Source: Forficula auricularia (Eukaryota; Arthropoda; Insecta; Dermaptera; Forficulidae). From it: a DNA stretch of 64,000 nucleotides. This document shows positions 45,016 through 56,968 of this stretch, in pieces. The translations under genes were made by a program, and so were the position numbers. The notes under the pieces are model-generated. The model saw only the letters and a program-made list of their open reading frames with translations. It was not told the origin of the DNA and did no database searches. Location of the stretch: assembly GCA_024734495.1 (NCBI GenBank), contig JALMQS010000085.1, positions 25,064,920-25,128,919 of the forward strand, read 5' to 3'. Each line of letters starts with the position of its first letter. Positions within the stretch are counted from its first letter, which is position 1.

Positions 45016-46618
45016 GCCCCTTAGGGCATAGGCCTCTCCCAATATGTTCCATACTTTTCTATTCCTCGCAGTCCTCATCCAGTCTCTTCCGACTGTCCTG
45101 TCCAGTTCATTTGACCATCTATTCGGCGGTCATCCTCGGTCCCTGGTTTTATTCAACGGGCACCATTCAGTGGTGATTTTTGTCCATCTTTCATTTCCCA
45201 TCCTCGCAATGTGTCCCGCCCATCTCCATTTCATTTTCCTTATAGCGATGTTTATATTTTCCATTTTTGTTTTTTTATAGATATCAACTATTTTTTGCTT
45301 ATCTTTTCTTCTTATTCCTAAGATATTTCTAATCATATCCCTCTGTGTTGTTTCTAATTTTTTTGAAATTTTTTCTATTATAGGCCACGTTTGCGCGCCA
45401 TATGTAAGAGTTGGTATAATACATTTTTTGAAAGTTTTTATCCTGGAATCTAAATTTATTTCTTTATTCTTCAAAATAAATTTCAAAGACCAAAATTTGT
45501 TCCAGGATAAACCTATTCTCCTATTTATTTCTTCGGTGGTTCTTGATTTTTTGAAACTTATTTTTTGTCCCAAGTATATAGTCTCTTGTTTGCATAAGAT
45601 GGGCGGTTCGTTATTTTCATATTTTATATTCTCCTCTTCACAATTAGTTATTATCATTGATTTTTTATTATTTATTTTTAAACCTATCTTTTTACTTTCA
45701 TGGTTCAATTCGTTTATCATTTCCTTTATTTCTGACTTTGATGTCCCTATTATAACTATATCATCTGCAAACCTGAGATTATTTAAATATTTTCCATTTA
45801 TTCTTAAACCCTTTTTTCCCAATTAAGTTGATGGAACATTTCCTCTAACGCACAATTAAATAATGTTGGAGATAATGGATCACCTTGTCTTACTCCTCTT
45901 TCTACAGAAAAAAAGGGTCCTGGCTCCTCCAAAACAATTCTTCCTTTCGACATCTTATAAATGTTTTTAATAATATCTATGTAGCCAGGGTCAACACCTT
46001 GGGAGAACATAGCATTAAAGATGCAATCTTGGTATACCGAATCGAAGGCCTTTTCATAGTCGATAAACGCTAAGTAAATTTCAATTTTATATTCAATTGA
46101 TTTTTCTATTATTTGATTAATTGTGTGTAGGTGGTCGCAGGTAGAATAGCTTTTCCTAAATCCGGCTTGATCTTCTGACTGTGTATTTGTAAGAATTTGT
46201 TCAAGTCTGTTGTTAAGTATTTTCATGAATAATTTTCCGATATTTGATGTTAGTGTTATTGGCCTGTAATTATTAATGTCTTTTGGATCACCTTTTTTAA
46301 ATAAGATCATTATATTTGAAGTTCTCCACTGAGTAGGTATAATTTTACTTTTGATTATATTATTAAATAATGATGTTAAAGGTTTTTTTATTAGATCAAC
46401 TGAAAGTTTCAATACTTCATTTTTAATACCATCTATCCCTGAAGCTTTTCCTGGTTTTAAATCCTTTATCACATTTTCAATTTCACTTTCTAAAATGACA
46501 GGTATGTCTTCGTTATATTTGTTTAAGTTTATTCCTTCTTCATTTACTCTACTGTATAGTTTTTTATAAAATTTTGTTGCTATTTCTCTTATTTGGTTTC
46601 GGTTATATTGTTGTTTTT
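45016..46618 (-). pseudogene. Reverse transcriptase domain of the RTE-like element
   Basis: Minus strand frames 46618-45804 and 45822-45016 overlap at a frameshift in the C/T-rich run near 45815. Motifs in order: KPGKASGIDGI, ILFKKGDPKDINNYRPIT, EDQAGFRKSYST, FIDYEKAFDSV, GVRQGDPLSP, LRFADDIVI (catalytic F-A-D-D), KINNKKSM, then GAQTWPI and KWRWAGHIARM. A stop replaces Arg after DRG near 45140. The last readable residues are RGLVPS. Confidence 0.88.
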
Positions 46619-46641
46619 TATTTTCATCTTCAAGGCAGGGA

Positions 46642-46813
46642 TTTGGGGGGTTGATAGGCTAGGCGGTAGCGTGACAGCGAGCTAACCAGGGGACCCGGGT
46701 TCGAATCCGACTCGAGGCATCCAGCTAAAATCTGACCCCCGGGGGTAGAGACAAATTTTATAAAATATAACTAGTATCGTAATTAGGCTTATGGCTAGAA
46801 AGGCCGAAAAAGC

Positions 46814-46843
<30 letters not shown>
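46642..46843 (+). mobile_element. tRNA-derived SINE inserted in the RTE-like element
   Basis: A 10 bp direct repeat AAGGCAGGGA (46632-46641 and 46844-46853) flanks it. The A-box region is TAGGCTAGGCGGTAGCG and the B box GGGTTCGAATCC. The body has GCTAAAATCTGACCCCC, the end a hairpin GGCCGAAAAAGCC, then about 30 A. It is antisense to the host element. The clean A tail and intact duplication indicate a recent insertion. Confidence 0.93.
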
Positions 46844-46849
<6 letters not shown>

Positions 46850-46854
46850 GGGAA

Positions 46855-48446
46855 TCATTGAATTTCCCAAGGACATTTCTTTTTTATTCTTTTAATAGAA
46901 TTGTATGGTTCTATAAACATTTTTATTATGTTATCATTATAATTATTTAAATCTTTTTTAATATGGAATTTGACTAGTTTACAAAACATGTTATGTTCAA
47001 TTTTGTCTTTTGGAGTATTTCTCTTTGTTTTTAATTTATTCCTTTGTTTTATTAAATTTTTTGTATTTTCAGATAATTTGGAATCTTTTTGACGTATTTC
47101 TTCAGCTTTGTCTTGTAATTTTTTTAGATTTGATTCGAAGATATCGTAATGGTTTTGTATTTGTTCTATATTGTTAAATTTAATATTTTTTAGTTCGTCT
47201 TCTAGATTTAAAAGAAGATCCGTTTTGATGTTTTGAATATTTGTTATTTCTTTTCTATTACATTTTGGGCCTGGTCTCTTTAAGATTATATTCAAAAATA
47301 ATTCCACTTTTAATAGGCGATGATCCGTGAAAAAAGCGAACTTATTAACAATTTCAAATTTTTTTATGATATTCAAGTGTGGAGATATAATATAGTCGAT
47401 TTCGCTTTTAAAAATTCCATTTGGGGCCAGCCACGTCCATCTTCTGCCAGCTCTCTTTTTATAAAATGTATTTACAATTTTTAAGTTGTTTGTTTGACAG
47501 AAGTGAATTAAACTTTCTCCCCTTTCATTTCTTTTTCCGTAACCATAGGGACCTAAAATATTTTTTTCCTCTTCTATTCTTCTCCCCACCTGGCTATTAA
47601 AGTCACCCATTATTATTAATTTATTTTTACTATTATTTCGATTTTCTTCTATAATGTTGTTTAGTAGGTTATAAAAATCGTTCATTGACTGTTCTTCTGC
47701 CTCCGCTGTTGGTGCATATATTTGTAAGATTGTCAATGTACAATTATTCTTGTAGGCAATTTTAAGGAGGGCTATTCTGTCCGAAAATCCCCTAATCTCT
47801 AAAATATTTTTTTCATATTATTATTAATCATGAATCCCACTCCTCTCATGCCTTTAATCTGACCGAAGTGATAGAAGATGTAATCAGATTTCCTTTGAAT
47901 TATTCTTTCGCCCTCTCTTTTAACTTCAGACAGGCCCAAAATATCCATTTTAACATCTTCAAGTGCATTTTCAAGTTCAATTAATCTTTCTTCATCCTTT
48001 AGACTACGTACATTTAGTGTTCCTATTATTAGTTTTTTAAATTTATTAATTTTATTTTTATTAGAATTAGAATTATTTTTAAATAGATTTCTTTTTATAG
48101 AATTATTTTTAATTAAATTCTTTTTATGAATATTTTTAATTTTATTTGTCTTATTATATTTTACAAAAGATTTAATTTCAGCAATGTTAGTAAATTCATT
48201 TTCTGAATTTTTGGATTTAATTGAATTATTTGAATTAATCGGATCCGTTGAATTAGTTGAGTTAATTGCATTTTTTGAATTAATTGCATTTATTGAATTT
48301 ATTATATCATTTGGGAGGTTGTGGTCATTTATGCCCGAGTTGACCAGACTTACTGGGCAGGAGTCAAGATTGCGAGTTTGTATTTTTTGTATGTTCCAAG
48401 ATCCGAGTTCCACCGTCCTTATCCTACTTATCCTTTCTTTCATCAA
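46855..48446 (-). pseudogene. APE-type endonuclease domain of the RTE-like element
   Basis: Frames 48446-47799 and 47820-46855 join by a one-base shift in an A-run near 47800-47810 (MKKIF stop versus KKNILEIRGFSDRIALLK). Motifs: GTLNVRSL (start), ILGLSEVKREG (catalytic Glu), MRGVGFMIN, IYAPT, MGDFNSQVG (D, N), WTWLAPNG, SEIDYII and FTDHRLLKVEL (the terminal D-H pair). A low-complexity Asn/Ser/Ile linker (about 48190-48330) precedes the domain. Confidence 0.87.
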
Positions 48447-49223
48447 GTCTTCTCAAGTCACCAAGAGATTCACTTTTATTTTGAAAAAATGTTGTGATTT
48501 TCCCATCATTTATTTTTATTTTCTTTCCTTTATTTATAGTATTTTTATTAGTATTATCATTTAAACTACTTCTATTATCATGGATACCAGGATTGGAATT
48601 ATCACTATTTGGTGAATTTAATTCTCCTAGAGGTCTTTTTTTAGAGTTCCTATTATCCTTCAAATTGTTTTGATTTTCTCTTATAATAAGTTTATCGTAT
48701 TTAATTATGGCAAATTTTCCCTCTTCTCTAGCCTTAATTAATTTAGGTATCAATTCTTTTCTTTTAATTGAACATCCTTCGGAAAATCTTCCGTAATATA
48801 ATATTTTGTACTTTTTAAATTATTTTTGTTCTTTAGGATAACATTTTTGATCCTTAATGCTAGCATTGATATTAAAACTGGTCTAGTTTTATTCTCTGAG
48901 GGGCGTCCAATTCGCCTTATAAAATTAAAATGTTCTATATTAATATCATTATTTATTTTATTTTTAAGGATAGTTACCACTTTTTCCTCCAACCCCATCG
49001 AATGTTCTTCATCTTCCTCCAATCCATGTAGTATCACATTTCGAGCTTTACTTTCACTTTCTAGATAATTTATTTTTTTCTCTAGTAATTCAATTTTTTG
49101 ATCAATTACTGAAAATATATTATTTTGAAGTATTTCAATATCCTCCCTTATTGCTTTTTTAATATCATCTTTGATATCCTCTTTCCAATTCTTTAGTATA
49201 TTCAACAGCTCGGTTCTATCCAT
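48424..49223 (-). pseudogene. ORF1-like N-terminal protein of the RTE-like element
   Basis: Starts at Met 49223. About 50 residues of coiled coil (SVIDQKIELLEKKINYLES) are followed by an RRM-like block (ARNVILHGLEEDEE, IRRIGRP, RPVLISM). A frameshift near 48757 separates KRKELIPKLIKAREEGKFA, after which DKLIIRENQ and a Lys/Asn-rich tail follow. This layout resembles the L1-type ORF1 coiled coil plus RNA-binding fold. Confidence 0.7.
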
Positions 49224-49469
49224 ATTTATATATAAAATATCTCACTTGTGTGGACTTCGTATGCGACCGCTCGGCTTGGACTCTCGCACTCGACTCCATT
49301 AAATACAATTAATATAAATATAATATTCAATTATCACATTCTTTTAAAATTATATTTAATTACTTTTTTAATATATTTCTAATAGGAAATTGGTCAATAT
49401 ACTGAAAAAGGTAAAGTTTTTTTGAAATATGTATTTTGTTTTCTGACATTTTTATGTTCTAATGAAACA

Positions 49470-50512
49470 TCAAGAAGTCTTCTTCTTCTTCTTATTCTTC
49501 TATATAGGTGTGAACACCTGTTCTCCAACATATTATAATCAGTCATCAGGGTCATAACTCTCTTTCCATCGTTTTTTTGGTCTTCCACGGCTTCTGACCC
49601 CCTCGGGACGGTTTTGCCAATATTTTCGGGAGACAGTCGTCTTGCATTCTGTCTACATGGGCAGCCCAGCATCTTTGCCTTCTTTTACATGAACCCAATC
49701 GACTATGTCTGAAGACCGCTTATTTTCTAAGGTGTTCGCTCCGGATTTTGTCATGTAGGGTCTTCAGATGGATGGCTCTTACAACTCTCATCTCAGTTGT
49801 CGGAGAAGCTGCTTTGTAACAGTTGTGTCTGCCCTGGACTCAGCCATATGTTATTATCAGGCGAACACGGGTCTTATATATCCTAATTTTACTTTCGGAA
49901 GACATAAACTTATTTTTCCAGACTAGATTGGATAGGCAGCCCGAAATTTTTGCTCCTTTGATGACTTGCGAAGTTACTTCTTCCTTAAGGTTTCGTCTGC
50001 TAGAAATCTGAACTCCCAGATAGTTAAAGCTTGGGACTTGTTCAATTGGACTGTTGTTGATGACTAAGTTACACCTAAGGGAAGCTTTTGCAATCGTCAT
50101 GCATTTTGTCTTGGTGGTAGAGACTTGCATGTTAAGCCGATCGGAATTTTCAGAGAATTTGTCCAGGAGAATTTGAAGGTCCTCTTCGCACTCCGCCATC
50201 AGGACCGCGTCATCAGCATAGCACACCACTGGCAAAGTGATTTCCCCCAATTTGTAGCCAAGGTGTTCAGGTAGATTTTCGATAATATCGTCCATTATCA
50301 CGTTGAAGAGCATAGGACTCAATGAATCTCCCTGTCTTACTCCACTGAAGATGCTAATAGGTTTTGTTCTCTCGCTATTGGATTTGATGTAAGTCGTGTT
50401 ACCTGTGTTTAGATCTTGGATAATTTTTAAAATTCTTGGAGGAACGCCTCGCTTGAGAAGGCACTCCGTAACATCCTGTAACCTTACACGATCAAAGGCT
50501 TTGGAGAGAAGT
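49470..50512 (-). pseudogene. Second LINE reverse transcriptase fragment, 5'-truncated
   Basis: On the minus strand from 50512, an open frame reads LLSKAFDRV, GVPPRILKIIQDLN, GVRQGDSLSPMLFN, VVCYADDAVLMAE (catalytic Y-A-D-D) and PSFNYLGVQISS to about 49840. Frameshifted C-terminal pieces (SRGRPKKRW) and an AAG-rich tail follow near 49480. It starts abruptly inside the palm domain, as 5'-truncated LINE copies do. It differs clearly from the 44866 element and belongs to another clade, possibly jockey-like or I-like. Confidence 0.82.
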
Positions 50513-51029
50513 GATTATTCAAATAAGGAAAATGGCTTTATTTTTTAATTTAATTTTGAGATCAATGAATAAATAGTGTCAGTTTTTTATAGGCATTTCG
50601 AGAATATTTAAATGTTTTGCTATTATTATTAATTCTATATTTATATTCTATGAGATTATTTAACAGATGTGGCCATCCACATGATTTTACCATACACCCT
50701 GACACCTCTCTTATATTTAATATTTAATAAAATTATTTATAATTATTTAGGGGGCTCAACCCCCCCCCCCCATTTTGGTGTGTTAGTTTTTGCATTTTGA
50801 GTTTGAAAATATTATAATTTTATTTTAGGTTAAAAATAAAATAAAATGAGAGTCTTCTTGTTTTTTAAATAAAATAATTTTTAATTATTATTTATTTAAA
50901 AAACAGAAGACTCTCTCATTTTATTTTATTTTTAACCTAAAATAAAAACAATTCTGTTACCATCGACAGTGAAATCTTTTATTCAACTAATTATAATTTT
51001 AATTTTTCACCCCCCCCCCCCATTAATTT
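50513..51029. repeat. Spacer with a 130 bp hairpin between C tracts
   Basis: 50818-50950 is an inverted repeat (arms with TTTTAGGTTAAAAATAAAAT and AGAGTCTTCTTGTTTTTTAAAT-type blocks). C tracts lie at 50761 and 51010 on either side, both next to family A-like sequence. No gene. Confidence 0.65.
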
Positions 51030-51345
51030 TGGGTCGATGTGCACCAAAATCTAATCAGCTCTTAAACTCACTGCACCAATTCTACATGTGAAATTTGGTT
51101 TTAATATTCACACTAGTTTTTGAGCTAGCTCGTACACAATAATTCGCTAACGTACGAACAGACATTTTGACAGAACAGTTATTATCTAGAAAACTATAAT
51201 TATTTCGATATTCACTTATTTGGACTTTTTTGTTGACGAAATGTTATGGTTTTATCCAATTTTTTTAATCAAAATAGTTTGACCCTTTTTTGAGATATTT
51301 AGAAAAAAACGGACCCTGTATGGTAGAGTAAAAAACAACTGAAAA
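51030..51345 (-). repeat. Interspersed repeat family A
   Basis: CACACTAGTTTTTGAGCTAG followed by GTACGAACAGACATTTTGAC, in reverse order to 42035-42390. Confidence 0.7.
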
Positions 51346-51779
51346 GTTTCAAAATTGTATCAAGTGAGTTTTATTTTTTTAAAGGGAGGTTTTCCATTTC
51401 AACTATATAAAATTAGGAATAAAATATTTTTGTATTTTTGTTAAATTAAATTAAATTAATATTTTCAAATATTATTTAATAGTATTAATAATAAAAGACA
51501 TTTCAATAAAAATTTAAATCTAGATATTTTTTTATGATAAATTTTATATTAATACTCAGCTCTATAATAATTTTATTTCCTTCTTTTCCAGGTCCCTTTT
51601 TTATGTGCGGTGTTAATGTAAAATGATGTACCTACTATATTAGCGAAGAATTTCTAGAAAAACAACAAACGAAATGTTTCTACATGAAATTAAACTTGAT
51701 ATTGAGGAGAAATAGAATAGTTAAAGGTGAATTTATTTTTTTATTTAGACAGAAAAACTGAATAAATGGACATTGAAAT

Positions 51780-51965
51780 ATCCGGCCTAACTGTTTCTTG
51801 TTGAGTAAAACGCCATGATTTCGTTTAAATTTTTTTATAAAAATAGTTTTGAGCCGTTTTTTGATATTTCGAAAAAAAACGAATCAAAAGAACTAATTTT
51901 TCATGCACGATTACATTACTTGGCAATACTCTGTATGGTAAAGTAAAATTCAGAATACTCAAATT
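51780..51965 (-). repeat. Interspersed repeat family A, partial
   Basis: Contains TTCATGCACGATTACATTAC and CTGTATGGTAAAGTAAA. It lies just upstream of the zinc-finger exon. Confidence 0.6.
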
Positions 51966-52005
51966 CACTTTATATTAAAAATATTATATTTATTTATTTT
52001 TTTAG

Positions 52006-53313
52006 GCGCCGACTGCCCCACTACAAGTATAGACAAATACAAAACTGTGGAGGATTATTACTTCGAAGAGTGCGTTTGTGCTTTTGTCGAAATATCTTAA
52101 TACGAGAGTCATATACGTGACCAGCATGCAGCCGATCTACCCTTAAATAGTAATAGGCAATTTCAACGTCCTATAATCATGACTCATCAAAACGAAATTA
52201 ATTGTAATTTAACTGAAGTATCATTTAAGAAAAAAACAGAAAGTACGATAGATATTCAGAGCTCTTCAAAGATAGGACCTTTCACATATAGCAAATGTGC
52301 AAACAAATATACTACCAAAAGTTCCTTGAATAAACATTTTGTGACTCATTCTAGTAGAGAGAAGATATACAGCTGTCACCACTGCGATAAGAAATTCCCA
52401 CATAAGTCCACGCTTAAAACACATATGCTGATTCACACTGGTGAAAAATTATTTGGCTGTGATCACTGCGATAAGAAATTCTTACTAAAGGGAAATCTCA
52501 AAACACATTTATTGTCCCACACTGGGGAGAAGTTATTCGGCTGTGATCACTGCGATAAGAAATTCTACTAAAGTCCAGCTTAAAAGTCCAACCTCAAAGT
52601 ACATTTATTGTCCCACACTGGGGAGAAGTTATTCGGCTGTCATCACTGCGATAAGAAATTCTCACATAAAGTCCACGCTTAAAACACATATGCTGATTCA
52701 CACTGGGGAGAAGTTATTCGGCTGTGATCACTGCGAGAAGAAATTCTCACGAAAGGGCAACCTCAAAACACATTTATTGACCCACACTGGGGAGAAGTTA
52801 TTCGGCTGTGATCACTGTGAGAAGAAATTCTCACAAAAGTCCACGCTTAAAACACATATGCTGATTCACACTGGGGAGAAGTTATTCGGCTGTGATCATT
52901 GCGAGAAGAAATTCTCACTAAAGTCCAACCTCAAAGCACATTTATTGTCCCACACTGGGGAGAAGTTATTCGGCTGTCATCACTGCGATAAGAGATTCTC
53001 ACATAAGTCCACGCTTAAAACACATATGCTGATTCACACTGGGGAGAAGTTATTCGGCTGTGATCACTGCGAGAAGAAATTCTCACTAAAGTCCAACCTC
53101 AAAACACATATGCTGATTCACACTGGGGAGAGGTTATTCGGCTGTGATCTTTGCGAGAAAAAATTCTCACAAAAGTCCACGCTTAAAAGACATATGCTGA
53201 TTCACACTGGTGAGAACTTATTCGGCTGTGATCATTGCGAGAAGAAATTCTCACGAAAATCCAACCTCAAAACCCATTTATTGTCTCACACTGGATACGT
53301 CTCACGAGGATAA
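52006..53313 (+). pseudogene. C2H2 zinc-finger array, broken gene copy 1
   Basis: An acceptor-like TTTTTTTAG precedes 52006. In one frame (from 52008) the sequence runs through an atypical finger, FEECVCAFVEIS, an in-frame TAA at 52098-52100, then YESHIRDQHAAD and a Met at 52179. Then come two clean fingers, a broken stretch (52560-52680: one base lost near 52565, one gained near 52672) and seven fingers in another frame to TAA at 53313. Fingers follow C-x2-C-x12-H-x3-H on a strict 84 bp period with linker HTGEKLFG. Such arrays bind DNA in the nucleus. Helix positions vary among a few types (SQKSTLK, SRKGNLK, SHKSTLK). Confidence 0.85.
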
Positions 53314-53319
53314 GATATT

Positions 53320-53835
53320 CATAATTAAGTCCAGATTCTCGGACAGAATTGCACCCATAAAAGTCGCAAAGAAGAAAGAATACGGGATCTTGTTATAAGT
53401 TTATAGTTTATGCACCGACAAGAAAACATTTGGGATAGGCCTGTGCGATATCAGGGGTCAGGTTCAGCTACAGATTGATTAATCATATCAAATATATCTA
53501 TGTAAATTGTTGCTCACGTTTCACGTAAAAACGGCTGAAGGGATTATTATGAAATTTCTTATTTGGATCCAATGTCTTCTAATTTAAATACATTGTTATA
53601 ATGTTTTGATATTTTGACCGTAAAAAGGGGGTTGGGGGTCACTGATGGGAATTATCAAATAACTCTTAAACTATTAAGTCTATGACAAATTTTGTTATGA
53701 GCTAAGTTTTAGGGGATATGATTTCTGACAACTTTTGTTTAAAGAAATTCCCCAAAAATACCCAAAGAGTGTGTGGGGGGGGGGTCAAAAAATCAAAATT
53801 AATGCCCTTGGTGCGGGAGTCCAGGGGGTGTAGCA
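53320..53835 (+). repeat. 3' flank of zinc-finger copy 1 (family B repeat)
   Basis: AAGAAGAAAGAATACGGGATC, ACCGACAAGAAAACATTTGG, TTTCACGTAAAAACGGCTGA and a G tract near 53777 recur in the same order at 55065-56000. This places the flank inside the duplicated unit. Confidence 0.8.
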
Positions 53836-53861
53836 CACTGCTTAGCAAGAGGACTGCCAGA

Positions 53862-55027
53862 GAGTATCATTTAAGGAAAAAACAGAAGTTACGATAGATG
53901 TTCAGAGCATCTTCAAAGATGGGACCGTTCACACGTAGCAAATGTCCAAACAGATATACTACCAAAAATCGTCTTGAGATAGACATTTTGTGACTCATTC
54001 TAGTACAGAGAAGATATTCAGCTGTGATCACTGTGAGAAAAAATTCTCACAAAAGTCCACGCATAAAAGACATATGCTGATTCACACCGCGGGGAAGTTA
54101 TTCGGCTGTCACAGAGCACTGCGATAAGAAATTCTCACGAAAGGGTCCACGTCTCAAAACACATATGCTGATCCCACACTGGGGAGAAGTTATTCGGCTG
54201 TGATCACTGTGAGAAGAAATTCTCGCAAAAGGCTCACCTCAAAACACATATGCTGATTCACACTGGGGAGAAGTTATTCGGCTGTCAGCACTGCGATAAG
54301 AAATTCTCACAAAAAGGACATCTCACAACACATTTGCTGATTCACACTGGGGAGAAGTTATTCGGCTGTCATCACTGCGATAAGAAATTCTCACAAAAGT
54401 CCACGCTTAAAACACATATGCTGATTCACACTGGGGAGAAGTTATTCGGCTGTGATCACTGCGATAAGAAATTCTCCCAAAAGTCCAACCTCAAAACACA
54501 TTTATTGTCCCACACTGGGGAGAAGTTATTCGGCTGTCATCACTGCGATAAGAAATTCTCACATAAGTCCACGCTTAAAACACATATGCTGATTCACACT
54601 GGGGAGAAGTTATTCGGCTGTGATCACTGCGATAAGAAATTCTTACTAAAGGAACATCTCAAAACACATTTATTATCCCACACTGGGGAGAAGTTATTCG
54701 GCTGTGATCACTGCGAGAAGAAATTCTCGCAAAAGGCTCACCTCAAAAGACATATGCTGATTCACACTGGGGAGAAGTTATTCTGCTGTGATCACTGCGA
54801 TAAGAAATTCTCACATAAGGTACATCCTCAAAACACATATGCTGATTCACACTGGGGAGAAGTTATTCGGCTGTGATCACTGCGGTAAGAAATTCTCGCA
54901 AAAGCATCACCTCAAAACACATATGCTGATTCACACTGGGGAGAAGTTATTCGGCTGTGATCACTGCGGTAAGAAATTCTCTCAAAAGTCCACGCTTAAA
55001 ACACATATGCTGATTCACACTAGATAG
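53862..55027 (+). pseudogene. C2H2 zinc-finger array, duplicate copy 2
   Basis: It starts at a block matching 52208 onward (AGTATCATTTAAGGAAAAAA) and continues through about twelve fingers. The first three or so (to 54240) carry several small indels. 54250-54830 holds six intact fingers, and a further frameshift near 54816 (CATAAGGTACATCC) shifts the last ones into another frame, ending at a TAG at 55024. Same 84 bp period. No intact start, so I call it a pseudogene or a mis-assembled array. Confidence 0.85.
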
Positions 55028-56005
55028 AAGTTATTTAGCTGTGATCACTAGTATAAGAAATTCATAATAAAGTCCAGACTCTCGGACAGAATGCAGAAGT
55101 CGCCTGGAAAGAAGAAAGAATACGGGATCTTGTTATAAGTTTATAGTTTATGCACCGACAAGAAAACATTTGGGATAGGCCTGTGCGATATCAAGGGGTC
55201 AGGTTCAAGCTATAGATTGATTAATCATATTAAATATATATATGTAAATTGTTCATTGTTACTATTAATGATTGTATATCCTATATTTTATCTATGTATA
55301 AATGGAGCCAATTTAGACAATAAATAACAATAGAAAGAAATATAAACCAAATTCGTATTTACTTACATTTTTATTTAACGATTCAACCATATACTTAATC
55401 TAATAATAAAATGTTTCCCCTAGAATCAACACCGAACTCCTTAAAAGTTATATACTTAATCAGATTTTGATTTTCCCTTTTAATAAATATAGGAATTTAT
55501 ATCAGCGTATAAACGAAATGTTAATCAATTTAAGTATATAAAATTAATGTTTTTTCCGTACATTCTTCCAAATTACGCCAAATTTTGGTTGCTCATGTTT
55601 CATGCAATGCAAGCACGAAAACACCCTAAACAAAATTCCTGTCTGTCTGTATGTTTCCGTGGGTTCTGCGAAATAGTTGCTCATGATTCACGTAAAAACG
55701 GCTGAATGAGTGATTATTATGAAATTTCATATTGGATCAGATGTCTTCTAATTTAAATACATTGCTTTATAAGTTTTTGATATTTTGTCCCCAAAAGTTG
55801 GTTTGGCAGGAGGGGGGCGCACTAATGGAAATTATCAAATAACTCTAAACTATTAAGTCTATGACAAATTTTGTTATCGACAAAGTTGTAGGGGATGTGA
55901 TTTCTGACAAGTTTTGTTTAAAGAAATTCCGCCAAAAATACCCAAAAAGACCGAGAGAGGGGGGGGGGTCAAAAAATGAAAATTATTGCCCTTGGGGTGG
56001 GAGTC
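55028..56005 (+). repeat. 3' flank of zinc-finger copy 2 (family B repeat)
   Basis: Second copy of the flank at 53320-53835, with about 330 bp of additional sequence between its halves (55250-55575). Confidence 0.75.
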
Positions 56006-56381
56006 CTGGAGGTATAGCTATAGAATTGAATAATTCAATACAAGGATTAAGAAAAAATGAACTTTTTCAGGACCTAAAATGAAGGGGTGCAATTTATTAT
56101 AGCCTTAATTAACATATAGTGAAAATACAATCAAGCAAGAATTCTGAAATTTGGCATACTGGCAAAGCCTGGAACATTAATAAAGGAGAAAATTGAAAAA
56201 CCGAAACATTCCCTTCTTCGTGGCCCTAAATGAAGGGGTGAAATGTATGAAAACCCGACCGGGTTTTTAACAGATATTTTATGAGAAATATTTAATTATT
56301 ATTAATATAAATGTTAAAATGTAATTATTTAGATAAAGTAAAGGTATAAAACTTTTCAAAAATTAATGATATATCTGTCCA
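56006..56381. other. Non-coding spacer
   Basis: No gene. ATAGAATTGAATAATTCAAT at about 56020 recurs at 56741, flanking the region between as a short direct repeat. Confidence 0.5.
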
Positions 56382-56722
56382 AAAACATAAATGTGAAAAA
56401 GGGGACAAGTTCGGTACAAACGACTTTGCCGACAAAAGTGTTAAGATGTAAACGGGTACCAAGTTCCATAGCAGTTGATTAAATAATAGCTATAGGTATG
56501 TACAACGTTCTTCAATTGATTTAAAAGAAAATTTGTTACGTTCGTTGATATTAAATTTAAAACTTAGCAAGTTTCTTTTAAATCAATTGAAGAACGTTGT
56601 TTATTTCTATAGTTATGATTTAAGCAACTGCTATGGTACACACGTTAAGATCTCAACTCTTTTGTCGGTGAAGCCGTTTGTACCGAACTTGGCCCCTTTT
56701 TCATATTTATGTTTATGTTTTA
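56382..56722. mobile_element. Foldback element
   Basis: Arms of about 160 bp (56382-56545, 56560-56722) share TTGATTTAAAAGAAA with CGTTCTTCAA next to it, CAAGTTCGGTACAAACG and AACATAAATGTGAAAAAGGG as inverted copies. No ORF. Confidence 0.8.
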
Positions 56723-56794
56723 GATTAATTTATCGTAAATATAGAATTGAATAATTCAATACTAGAATTGAGAAAAAAATAAATTAGTGAATAC

Positions 56795-56953
56795 TGTTGT
56801 GTCCGTCATAATAGTAAAATATTCACAACAACTCAATTGGGTAACGAATAATCTTTATTCAATCAAATATAACATAAGAATTAGAAAACAAAACAAACAA
56901 CAACAATCAACAGTAAACAATAACCAGCGTTGCCTAGCAACGCCTATCCAACA
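56795..56953 (-). repeat. 3' LTR of the gypsy-type element
   Basis: 159 bp. It contains AATAAA on the minus strand (56859-56854) and a GGCGTTGCTAGGCAACGC near-palindrome close to its start. Confidence 0.93.
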
Positions 56954-56968
56954 CCTTCCCTCTAAATT
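56954..56968 (-). other. Polypurine tract of the gypsy-type element
   Basis: Minus strand TTAGAGGGAAGG directly precedes the TGTTGG start of the 3' LTR. Confidence 0.75.

Larger units (their letters stand above)
44866..49260 (-). mobile_element. RTE-like non-LTR retrotransposon, near full length, dead
   Basis: On the minus strand: an ORF1-like coiled-coil region (49223-48424), an APE-type endonuclease (48446-46855), reverse transcriptase (46618-45016) and an (ATA)n tail (44866-44890). The endonuclease text (LGLSEVKREG, GDFNSQVGRR, SEIDYIIS) and the C-terminus (MKWRWAGHIARM, RPPNRW-type) match arthropod RTE-like endonuclease-reverse transcriptases. It is disabled by at least four frameshifts, a stop in the C-terminus and a SINE insertion. 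The presence of an ORF1 in this clade is less usual, so the clade is tentative. Confidence 0.85.

Noticed and set aside
51593..51727. Possible first coding exon of the zinc-finger gene (ATGTTTCTACATGAAATTAA between AG and GT sites)
   Set aside because: The frame meets TAG after 13 codons and the phase to 52006 cannot be confirmed.
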